From: Planctomicrobium sp.
GTDB taxonomy: Bacteria; Planctomycetota; Planctomycetia; Planctomycetales; Planctomycetaceae
Direction of reading: 5' to 3'
DNA length: 15,465 nt
Assembly (NCBI GenBank): GCA_018659505.1
Contig: JABJMI010000625.1
Coordinates: forward strand, 1 to 15,465
Shown here one piece after another: positions 1-7,262 of this stretch. Position 1 is the stretch's first letter. Each line of letters begins with the position of its first letter. Made by a program: the position numbers and the translations under genes. The notes under the pieces were generated by a model. That model saw nothing but the letters and a program-made list of their open reading frames with translations, was not told where the DNA came from and searched no databases.

Positions 1-2
1 AT

Positions 3-1382
3 GCGCAGCGAAAAGCGACCAAGAAAGCGGGGGAGATGGCTGGCTTACGAGTCAAACGCATCATTAACGAACCGACCGCTGCCGCTTTGACCTACGGCTT
101 CCACGAACCAGATGCTGACAAAAGGATCATTGTGATCGATCTCGGTGGAGGCACGTTCGATGTCACACTGATGGAGATCTTTGAAGGGACACTAGAAATC
201 ATTTCGACTGCGGGAGAAAGTTTTCTCGGTGGAGAAGACTTTACTGATCGTCTGGTCGCAACCGTACTCAAAACAATGGGGATGCAACTCGAACCAGCAG
301 AGATGAAAACTCCTCTGTTAGTTTCACGACTGAGACAAGAGTGCGATGTCGCCAAGCGAGCTTTCTCCAATCAAGACGAAGTCCATGTGCGCATACCGAA
401 CGAAGCGGGTGAAGTTGACGAGAACAGCAAGAAGGTCAAAGTGACCCAAGAGGCCTATGCAAAAGTATCGCAAAGATTGATGGACCGGTTAAAGACTCCC
501 ATCGGGAAAGCGCTACGAGATGGAGACTGCAATCCGGATGAAATCGACGATGTGATTCTGGTGGGCGGGGCAACACGAATGCCCATCCTGAAGAATTTCA
601 TCAAGGATTTCTTCGGGCGCGAACCTTTGTGTGAACACAACCCTGACGAGGTCGTCGCATTGGGGTCCGCGATTCAGGCAGCGTTGATTCTGGATGATGC
701 AGCGGTCGATGACATGGTGATGACCGACGTCTGTCCTTACACGTTGGGAGTGGAAGTCGTTAAGCAGTTTGGTAATCGTATGGCGGAGGGGTACTACACG
801 CCTGTCATTCATCGCAACACGACGATTCCGGTTTCGAAGGAAGAATCTTTTTCGACTGTCATGCCGAACCAAAGTGAAGTCTCTATCACTGTCTATCAAG
901 GTGAAAGTCGGCGCGTTAAAGACAACTTCAAGCTCGGTGACCTCAAGGTCTCAGGCATTCCACCGGGACCAGCAGGAACCGAAGTTTGTGTTCGCTTCAC
1001 ATATGACATGAGTGGGATCCTCGAAGTCGAAGCATTCGTGCCGATGTCTGGTAAGAAGTTCAGTACAGTCTTCACGCAACATGCTCAGGATTTAACCGAG
1101 TCAGAAGTTGATGATGCAGTGAACCGCATGCAATCGCTGAAGTTTTATCCACGCGATCAAGTTGAGAACCAACGGCTGGTGCTGTTGGTCGAACGTGTTA
1201 TTGGTGAAGTCAGTCCGATGCACCGCGAGGATATCGAACAGGCTCTTGATATGTTCGAGCAAGCGATGGCATCGGGTGATCGAGATTTCTTTGAGACGAC
1301 TAAACAAGGGCTATTGATGATGCTTTCTAGCCTGGGGATTGATGGACTGGAAATCGATGAGTCAGGCGAAACCGAGATCTGA
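3..1382 (+). CDS. hscC: HscC-type Hsp70 chaperone, 5' end outside the window
   Basis: ATP-dependent Hsp70 chaperone, cytosolic. The reading frame is open from base 3, so about 160 N-terminal residues (first half of the ATPase domain) lie upstream; 459 residues are visible. Counting from the first visible residue: [11 protein letters not shown] near 22-32, the phosphate-binding [10 protein letters not shown] at 46-55, SFLGGEDF at 73-80, and the adenosine-binding [11 protein letters not shown] at 184-194. The interdomain linker and start of the substrate domain read [11 protein letters not shown], followed by RNTTIPVS and VYQGE. The C-terminal SLKFYPRD (about 378-385) and a short lid without a DnaK-type tail match E. 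coli HscC as I remember it rather than DnaK. The family assignment comes from these remembered motifs, not from a search. The stop overlaps the start of the next gene, so the two are probably translated together. The ATG at 36 is internal to the conserved domain and is not the start. Confidence 0.9.
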   Translation, partial: AQRKATKKAGEMAGLRVKRIINEPTAAALTYGFHEPDADKRIIVIDLGGGTFDVTLMEIFEGTLEIISTAGESFLGGEDFTDRLVATVLKTMGMQLEPAEMKTPLLVSRLRQECDVAKRAFSNQDEVHVRIPNEAGEVDENSKKVKVTQEAYAKVSQRLMDRLKTPIGKALRDGDCNPDEIDDVILVGGATRMPILKNFIKDFFGREPLCEHNPDEVVALGSAIQAALILDDAAVDDMVMTDVCPYTLGVEVVKQFGNRMAEGYYTPVIHRNTTIPVSKEESFSTVMPNQSEVSITVYQGESRRVKDNFKLGDLKVSGIPPGPAGTEVCVRFTYDMSGILEVEAFVPMSGKKFSTVFTQHAQDLTESEVDDAVNRMQSLKFYPRDQVENQRLVLLVERVIGEVSPMHREDIEQALDMFEQAMASGDRDFFETTKQGLLMMLSSLGIDGLEIDESGETEI

Positions 1383-2061
1383 GCTGCAACGGAAAGCATA
1401 CCTGCAACGTGTGCTAAAAATGAATCCTCTGTCCGACGCCGAACACGTCATGGCATTGAGGAACCGCTACCATCGCGTCCCGAAAGAGTCTCAAACCGAT
1501 TCTGTTCAGTCGAAAAACGTCTCCTATGAGCAACGCGAAGAAGTCGCTGGCGTCATCTCAAGGATTCGAAACAGCTTTTGGAAAACCGAGTTGGATGTTA
1601 TCCAGCAAAGGCTGCAAGGCTTGCCATTGAAGGATTTCCCAGATCTCAAGAATGCTGCAACTCGCCTCTTGATCCTGGCAGAAAACCGAACGTTGTTTGC
1701 CCAATTAGCTGCCAATGATAAATTTAATCGAGGATTCTTGAATAGCCTGAAAGAGATTCTCGTGATTTCGCAGAAAGAAGCGGCTGAGATTAAGGATGGA
1801 GTCTTGCAAAAACTCTCGGTCGCAGCACGAGCGAAACATGTTCGTAGATCGATCAAGATCTTAGAGAAAGAAGCGCCCGATATTTACGATCTGGAATACG
1901 AATGGTTTGAGATTCTAAAAGCCGTCAAACCGTATCAGGCCGCGAAGGCATCGCAAGTACAATACTCTCAATCAGAATCGAGCGATGGAGGTTGGGGTTG
2001 GACAATCTGGATCGTTGTCATCATTGTGCTCAAGATATTAGGAGCGATGGCACGTGGGTGA
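1357..2061 (+). CDS. unknown protein with C-terminal membrane anchor, in hscC module
   Basis: Not a family I recognise. The 234-residue product is charged and probably mostly helical. It ends in one hydrophobic segment at about residues 212-230 ([17 protein letters not shown]) with a short basic tail, and there is no N-terminal signal peptide. This is the layout of a tail-anchored protein facing the cytosol. A central stretch near residues 90-155 is rich in Leu, Ala and Lys and could form helical hairpins. The chosen ATG at 1357 has GGA five bases upstream; ATG at 1342 (preceded by GGGG) and TTG at 1339 are alternatives. It overlaps the end of hscC by 26 bases and the following J-like gene by 8, so the three genes form a coupled unit. 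A role as membrane adaptor or substrate receptor for the Hsp70 is inferred from position only. Confidence 0.8.
   Translation: MSQAKPRSELQRKAYLQRVLKMNPLSDAEHVMALRNRYHRVPKESQTDSVQSKNVSYEQREEVAGVISRIRNSFWKTELDVIQQRLQGLPLKDFPDLKNAATRLLILAENRTLFAQLAANDKFNRGFLNSLKEILVISQKEAAEIKDGVLQKLSVAARAKHVRRSIKILEKEAPDIYDLEYEWFEILKAVKPYQAAKASQVQYSQSESSDGGWGWTIWIVVIIVLKILGAMARG
2040..2044 (+). promoter_or_regulatory. ribosome binding site deciding a GTG start
   Basis: AGGAG lies nine bases before the GTG at 2054, inside the end of the preceding gene. It supports GTG as the start of the J-like protein. Confidence 0.6.
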
Positions 2062-3727
2062 ATCAAGTTCAGAGCCAGATTGGAGCCTGCTTCCTCATCA
2101 GCCGGAAGCGTTCTTCGAACTTCAAGATGATTATGATCGTAAGGATCTCAAGCGACGCTATAACCGGTTGCTGAAGCAATATAAGCCGGAGAAGTTTCCC
2201 GAAGAGTTTCAACGTATCCGTGCTGCGTTTGAGCAACTCGACAATCAGTTGCGTTACGGGCGTCGTATGAATGGTCCCAGTTTAACCCTGCCGAACCTTG
2301 ACTGGGAACAAGGTGAGCAAGCACCGACTGCTGCGAGTCGAGAGGGCGGTTCAACTTCCGAGTCTTCGTACCAAAAGCAGCCACCGCCTCAGCCACGTTT
2401 GTGGGAACGGCTGGAAGAATCGTCGCCTCAGTTGCTGTTGAGTGAACTGAAACAGAAGCAACAGAAATCGCCATTCGATTACTACGCAATAGCAATCCTC
2501 TCTGACACCGAAGCGGATCGAGAAGAGACAACATTCCTGAAATGGATTCTGAAAGGTGTTTCAGAGCATCCACAAGACCCTGCCTTGTTTCGAATTCTGT
2601 ATCAACTTTTGCGGGAGGACTTCTCCAGCAAGATGTGTCGTGTGTTGGTGAAATCGGTCGCGAATGTGATCAGCGATGACCGTTTCTATATGTTGACCGA
2701 ACCGTTATGGGACAAGCTTCTGCTCTCGGAGGAATTTCCCAAACTGGCGAAACTGCTGGAGCAATGCGAATCGAAACTTAAAGACTATCGTGTGAATGGT
2801 CAGGTCGCTTTCTATATGCACTTCCTCAAGAAAGCGATCTTTCGATCTTCAAACACCTGGTTGGACCGAGCATTTCATTTCATCGAAGATCACCACGATG
2901 CACTCAGTGGGCAATCCGAAGCGGAACTCGAAGTCTTACAGGCGCTGAGAACTTACCGGGAACTTCGCAATGAGTTTCTGGACGGCAATGAACTCTTCAC
3001 GGCTCTCGATCAAGTGATTCTCGACTATTGCGAACTGGAAGACTTTCGCGCTGAGAAGACATTTCTCAATCTACAGGTTCAAATCGCTTCAGCAGAGTGG
3101 GATGTCTTGGAAGCGTTTCCTGTCGAACTTGATCCTGCCATGGAAGCGTTCTTTGAATGCTGGTTATGGATCGATGCCGATATCGCTTCTCGGTTTGGAA
3201 TTGAAGAGGTCGAAATCGGTTCCAATCTCAAACGGCGCAGCGTCTCCATACTGAATCTTATGCGGACCATTGGGCTGAGAACAAAGAAAAGCTGGATCGG
3301 TTGGTTCTGGCAATCGCTGGGCTGGATGTATGAAGTCACTCGCTTTGCAGCCTCCGCAGTGATGATCGCGTTTTGCTGTATGACGTACGCCATTCTCACT
3401 AGGCAACTGAGTTCGGCTCTTTACGTCACCGGTTTTGCTGTGATAATTGTCGGAGGCATTTTCGTAGGACGCTGGTTAGGAAACAAGTGGTTATTGCCGT
3501 ACTTCCAGAAACTGTACATTAGCTACGCAGAGAAAACATACGATCGAATCTGGCGAGATCAACTGGAATTATACGTCCGTCAGACAGCACTGCCGTATCA
3601 TGTCGTGATTAAACTGATTCACGCAATCTCCGAAGAAGGCGACAATCTTTCGGAGTCAATTATTCGCGTCGGGTATTCAGACGTTGGACTCGGCACACTG
3701 GCGATTGCGATGAAGTATCTTTCGTGA
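2054..3727 (+). CDS. membrane protein with degenerate J-domain, HscC partner candidate
   Basis: Probable Hsp70 co-chaperone or pseudo-J protein, 557 residues. Residues about 17-68 align with a J-domain: helix I (AFFELQDDYD), helix II (DLKRRYNRLLKQY) and helix III (FQRIRAAFEQL). At the HPD position the protein has KPE (residues 44-46, in YKPEKFPEEF). HPD is what normally stimulates Hsp70 ATPase, so the domain is either divergent or a non-stimulating J-like module. Residues about 75-115 are a Pro/Gln/Ser-rich linker and 120-400 a helical region with no recognised domain. Two hydrophobic segments at about 431-449 and 453-475 form a hairpin, and the last 80 residues would return to the cytosol. 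The GTG start is supported by AGGAG and overlaps the previous gene by 8 bases. Context suggests a membrane-tethered partner of the HscC-type Hsp70, comparable to the J-protein of the E. coli HscC system; the pairing is inference. Confidence 0.8.
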   Translation: MGESSSEPDWSLLPHQPEAFFELQDDYDRKDLKRRYNRLLKQYKPEKFPEEFQRIRAAFEQLDNQLRYGRRMNGPSLTLPNLDWEQGEQAPTAASREGGSTSESSYQKQPPPQPRLWERLEESSPQLLLSELKQKQQKSPFDYYAIAILSDTEADREETTFLKWILKGVSEHPQDPALFRILYQLLREDFSSKMCRVLVKSVANVISDDRFYMLTEPLWDKLLLSEEFPKLAKLLEQCESKLKDYRVNGQVAFYMHFLKKAIFRSSNTWLDRAFHFIEDHHDALSGQSEAELEVLQALRTYRELRNEFLDGNELFTALDQVILDYCELEDFRAEKTFLNLQVQIASAEWDVLEAFPVELDPAMEAFFECWLWIDADIASRFGIEEVEIGSNLKRRSVSILNLMRTIGLRTKKSWIGWFWQSLGWMYEVTRFAASAVMIAFCCMTYAILTRQLSSALYVTGFAVIIVGGIFVGRWLGNKWLLPYFQKLYISYAEKTYDRIWRDQLELYVRQTALPYHVVIKLIHAISEEGDNLSESIIRVGYSDVGLGTLAIAMKYLS

Positions 3728-3762
3728 GATATCCCTAGCAGATCCTGGCAGGAGATTCGTTC

Positions 3763-4932
3763 TCACACCTTCAGTTTTTGGTATGTTTCAATCGTACCTG
3801 TAATTAAGTTGATGATTTTCGGAACAATCGTATTGATGTCATGCTGTTCGGCTTTCAGCCTCGCATTCTTTCCGAGTGAGTTCATTCTCTCAGGTGAATC
3901 AAGAATCTCACAGATTTTCAGACTCAGTTGTGAGATGTCGAGAAATGGAACCGTGAACCCCGCATCATCTCCGATCAGTTCAGGTGTTCCTCCTGAACCT
4001 TCAAAACAAACGATTGGCTTCCCCAGCGCGGCTGCTTCGAGCACAACAAGTGGATAAGGGTCTTCTCTCGAAAGTAACACGAACAGTTCGCCGATCGAAA
4101 GATATTTTAAAGGCATGTTAGTCGATGGGACGAGATGAAGATTCTTTTCAACTCCCGCTTGTCTTGCTTCAAATTTTAGATTCTTTGCGACGACGTCATC
4201 ATGATCTCCTCCCACCCAGACGAGATGAACATTCTTTCTTTCTGATCGTTTTAAGTTTGCCAGAAGTTGAACAGCGAGATCGGCACCTTTTCGCCAATCA
4301 AGAGTGCCACAACAGACCAAAACTTGATGATCCTGCGGGATTCCGAGTTCATCTTTTGTTATAGAATTTTCGTGCGATTGTCGATTTTTCAGTGAAAGGA
4401 TTTCCGATGGAATGTAGCCATGAATCAATTCAATTTTTTCATCAGGAATATCAAAAGTCTGCTTAACAAATCGATTAACGGCATTGGAAACGACAATCAT
4501 CCGATCCGCTTTGTTGACAAGAATTGGAACAGATTCTCGATCTGGAAATCCTTCCAGGAACAGGTTTAATTCATGCACATGAAGCAGTATCGGAACATCA
4601 TTAACATGAAAGAATTCATAAAGAGGGCTGACAGCAAGCGTGTTGCAGTAGATGAGATCTGGATTGTACCGAGTGATTCTTTCGTTCAGCCGCTGTGCAT
4701 TTGTTGCACCTCTCAGCTTTCTGATGAACCCAGGTTTCTCTTTGCGTAGAACGACAGGATCGATGATTGTCGTTTCGACATGCTTTTCGAACTCGCTTCT
4801 GAGTTCGCCATCGCGACCCAACAGGAGTTGGCAATTTAAAGTCGTATTTTCTTTGATCCACTGAATTAAGTGAAGCAATAAAATGGGTGCACCCGTGCGA
4901 CTTGCGTCGTGCCCGACGAACAAAATGTTCAT
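3763..4932 (-). CDS. GT4-family glycosyltransferase (GT-B fold)
   Basis: Transfers a sugar from a nucleotide-sugar donor to an unknown acceptor; cytosolic or on the inner face of the membrane. 389 residues, normal for the family. The N-terminal Rossmann half opens with MNILFVGHDASRTGAPILLL, the acceptor-side loop common in GT4 enzymes. The C-terminal half has GTLDWRKGADL (about 209-219) and the donor-binding signature SREDPYPLVVLEAAALGKP at 288-306, in which the E-x7-E pair reads D-x7-E. ATG at 4932 has only a weak GGGAATGAG-like site upstream. It lies 100 bases downstream of the glucuronokinase-like gene on the same strand, so it may be the last gene of that operon and could use the UDP-sugar made there; donor and acceptor cannot be read from sequence. 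Its 3' end converges on the J-like gene across 35 bases with no clear terminator. Confidence 0.9.
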   Translation of the reverse strand: MNILFVGHDASRTGAPILLLHLIQWIKENTTLNCQLLLGRDGELRSEFEKHVETTIIDPVVLRKEKPGFIRKLRGATNAQRLNERITRYNPDLIYCNTLAVSPLYEFFHVNDVPILLHVHELNLFLEGFPDRESVPILVNKADRMIVVSNAVNRFVKQTFDIPDEKIELIHGYIPSEILSLKNRQSHENSITKDELGIPQDHQVLVCCGTLDWRKGADLAVQLLANLKRSERKNVHLVWVGGDHDDVVAKNLKFEARQAGVEKNLHLVPSTNMPLKYLSIGELFVLLSREDPYPLVVLEAAALGKPIVCFEGSGGTPELIGDDAGFTVPFLDISQLSLKICEILDSPERMNSLGKNARLKAEQHDINTIVPKIINLITGTIETYQKLKV

Positions 4933-5032
4933 TTCTCATTCCCGCTCAATCAACTATGACGCTACAAAGAGTGTATCGTAGAAACCAACGGGATACATAA
5001 TGACATGGCTTATAGAATGTTACCGAATAACT

Positions 5033-6040
5033 TTAAATAACAGGTTTAATCGTTTTGCAATTGATCGCTGCGAGTTCAATATTCAGCTTTTGAAACATTG
5101 CTTCATCTGAATAAGTCCCGACAATCGCTCCGCCCGATCCTGCGAATTTCGCACTGGCTCCCGCTTTTCGAGCAGCGTTGATCATTGCTCGCTGTGACTC
5201 AGCGATGTTGCAAATACTGGCTCTGGTGTCAAAATTCTTGTTGATCACCTCGTGTAATTTTTGTGAATCGCCAGCTGCGATGGCTTGGCGAGCTTGATCG
5301 GTTAAATCTGCGAACGTCTTCATCGCATTCACCACATCGAGGTCACCAGAGTTGTAACGTGCTCGCAGCGGATTGTGGACAACGTAGGTTGGTTCGCCGA
5401 CTTCTGTACTGTAGGCGACATAGACGGGAGGCAATTGTTGTGTGTCGAGGCTTTCGTATTGACCACATTCGAGGTCATCTTCGAGAGTCATCTTCTCTTT
5501 GGCGAAGTCCATTGCAACAAGACCTTCGTAGATTTGAACGACGCGATCTTGCAGACCGGCAGCGATGCCGAGTTCCAGAGATTCGACACTGAGTGCGAGA
5601 GATGGCTGCACATGTTTGGGGATATCGACTTGATAGAACTCAATCAATGCCCGCAGTGTGGCGACGATGATTGCACTAGAGCCAGCCATGCCAACGGCTC
5701 TGGGGATTGAGGTTGAATACCGTATTGAGAAGGTCCGCTTGTGGAGTCGAAAACCTTTGACCTGGCAATATTCGTAGAAGCGTTTGATTGTCGCTTTTAT
5801 CAGTCGAACACCGCCGTAATAGCCATGAAGTTCTACGTCTTCAACAAGTTCCTGAATCGAACGAAAACTACTTTGGTCATCATCGGACCAGACGATTTCC
5901 ACTTTCGGCCATTCGTAGAGCGTGACTTCTGCAAAGAACTGCTTAATCGTGAAAGCAATTGTCTTTCCGTTGTACCCATCAGATGGGTTCCCCACAAAGC
6001 CAGCTCGGGCGTAAGCACGCTTGCGGATGATCTGCATCAT
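5033..6040 (-). CDS. GHMP-family sugar kinase, glucuronokinase-like
   Basis: Predicted to phosphorylate a sugar acid at C1 (glucuronate to glucuronate-1-phosphate) with ATP. 335 residues with all three GHMP motifs: motif 1 GFVGNPSDGYNGKTIAF (14-30), the ATP-binding motif 2 PRAVGMAGSSAI (113-124) and motif 3 KFAGSGGAIVG (298-308). ELGIAAGLQDRVVQIYEGL (156-174) includes the Asp expected for catalysis. The combination GNPSDGYxGKTI, HGYYGGVRL, GLQDRVxQxYxGLVxMDF and NFDxR matches plant glucuronokinase closely as I remember it, and fits galactokinase, mevalonate kinase or heptose kinases less well. ATG at 6040 overlaps the galU stop as ATGA; ATG at 6037 is an alternative. Coupling to a uridylyltransferase fits a two-step route to a UDP-sugar. 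The glucuronate substrate is inferred; another uronate or aldose is possible. Confidence 0.85.
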   Translation of the reverse strand: MMQIIRKRAYARAGFVGNPSDGYNGKTIAFTIKQFFAEVTLYEWPKVEIVWSDDDQSSFRSIQELVEDVELHGYYGGVRLIKATIKRFYEYCQVKGFRLHKRTFSIRYSTSIPRAVGMAGSSAIIVATLRALIEFYQVDIPKHVQPSLALSVESLELGIAAGLQDRVVQIYEGLVAMDFAKEKMTLEDDLECGQYESLDTQQLPPVYVAYSTEVGEPTYVVHNPLRARYNSGDLDVVNAMKTFADLTDQARQAIAAGDSQKLHEVINKNFDTRASICNIAESQRAMINAARKAGASAKFAGSGGAIVGTYSDEAMFQKLNIELAAINCKTIKPVI

Positions 6041-6942
6041 TCTGCTCCCGGTTCAATGCTCAACTTCTTGCGGAGGTAGATTTCGAGTCCTTCTCCGAAT
6101 TGCGGATCGGATAGTGCAAAGTCGACGAACGCCTGAAAGTAGCTTTCGAAGTTTCCGATATCGAAGCGAGGCTCCTCTTTCGGTAAGCGAATCCCGATTC
6201 CTTTCCCACCCTTTTTAAGAACCTGACACATGGCATCGGTCAGTTGAATCTCTCCCCCTTTGCCTCGTTCAGTCTTTTCGAGTTCCGAGAAAATCGCTGG
6301 GCTGAAGACGTATCGTGCAGCGACAGCCAGATTACTTGGAGCTTCATCCACGGATGGTTTCTCAACGAGACTTTCCAGTTCAAATACGTCGCCTGTGATC
6401 TGCCCTTTGGGTTGCGCGATCCCGTAATTGACGACTTCGTTTTTATTTTCCAATTCTTCAAAGCACACTACAACGTCTGCGTTACTACGCTCGTATTCTT
6501 CTATCATTCGCTCCACGATACGAGACTTCGCGTGCATCCCGATAATCGAATCACCTAATGCGACGACGAATGGCTGATTACCAACAAAGGGTTCGCCGAT
6601 CAAAACAGCGTGCCCCAGTCCAAGTTGTTCTCGCTGTCGGGTGTAGGCATATTGAACCTGATTCCTCTCAAATGCCAACTCCGCGAGTTGTTCCTCTTTT
6701 CCACTGTGGCGAAGATGACTGACCAGTTGCTGGTTCACATCAAAGAAATCTTCGATGGATGATTTTCCGTAACCGGTCACAAATAGAATCCGTTTGATTC
6801 CCGATTCTCTCAGCTCTTCCACCACGTATTGCACAACCGGACGACGTCCAACAGGGAGCATTTCTTTCGGCTGGCTTTTTGTTGCGGGTAAGAGTCGTGT
6901 GCCGAGTCCAGCGACGGGGACCACTGCTAGATCGAGAGCCAT
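6037..6942 (-). CDS. galU: UTP-glucose-1-phosphate uridylyltransferase, GalU type
   Basis: Makes a UDP-sugar from UTP and a sugar-1-phosphate; cytosolic. 301 residues, full length. The nucleotide-binding loop PVAGLGTRLLPATKSQPKEMLPV spans residues 9-31. Further matches are GLGHAV (108-113), the metal-site region ALGDS (129-132, with D131), VEKP (193-196), SNLAVAARYVFS and GGEIQLTDAM (229-238). Near the C-terminus, where E. coli GalU has GNKLGY, this protein has GNFESY (263-268), so the Lys is missing; whether this shifts sugar preference is unknown. ATG at 6942 has AGGA seven bases upstream. The stop overlaps the kinase start as ATGA, meaning coupled translation. It may therefore act on the kinase product (glucuronate-1-P) as well as, or instead of, glucose-1-P. 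Confidence 0.93.
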   Translation of the reverse strand: MALDLAVVPVAGLGTRLLPATKSQPKEMLPVGRRPVVQYVVEELRESGIKRILFVTGYGKSSIEDFFDVNQQLVSHLRHSGKEEQLAELAFERNQVQYAYTRQREQLGLGHAVLIGEPFVGNQPFVVALGDSIIGMHAKSRIVERMIEEYERSNADVVVCFEELENKNEVVNYGIAQPKGQITGDVFELESLVEKPSVDEAPSNLAVAARYVFSPAIFSELEKTERGKGGEIQLTDAMCQVLKKGGKGIGIRLPKEEPRFDIGNFESYFQAFVDFALSDPQFGEGLEIYLRKKLSIEPGAE

Positions 6943-7262
6943 GTAAAATTCCTGCAGAAAACTTTAGTAACTCCACACGTTAATACCTGGAACGAATGTC
7001 GACCCTTGATATTTACGTTGTTGAGTAATAACGGTTGATAAGTGGACCGGTGTTTCGGTAACCATTGCACACATACTTAACAATCGAAAATAACGATGAC
7101 GACTTCGTTGTTTTTTTTTGAAAGTTTGGATTGTGACCGTTATAAGCAGGATAATCTTTCTCTGACCGGTACATCTCGAACGATTAGCAATGAGGAGATG
7201 CATTCTCAATAGAAACGGTCAAACGCATTGACATCTAATTCTGGCAGGTCAGGTAACAAAAC
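6943..7262. other. gene-free stretch upstream of galU
   Basis: 320 bases between the galU start and the end of the repeat-protein gene, and it should hold the galU promoter. I found no convincing -35/-10 pair, no hairpin with a T-run, and no RNA gene. It has a run of nine T at 7111-7119 and two GACCGGT boxes (7055-7061 and 7164-7170). An 81-codon open frame on the - strand (6964-7209) has no recognisable content, and I leave it out. Confidence 0.5.

Noticed and set aside
36..38. ATG as the start of the Hsp70
   Set aside because: It lies in the middle of the ATPase domain, and the frame upstream ([11 protein letters not shown]) is conserved Hsp70 sequence.
5263..6079. Several + strand open frames opposite the kinase and galU
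   Set aside because: They are antisense to clear enzyme genes with full motif sets and show no protein family features.
7111..7119. Run of nine T as a terminator
   Set aside because: No stem-loop precedes it, and no + strand gene ends nearby.
6964..7209. 81-codon open frame on the - strand upstream of galU
   Set aside because: No recognisable domain, unusual composition, and it occupies the expected promoter and leader of galU.
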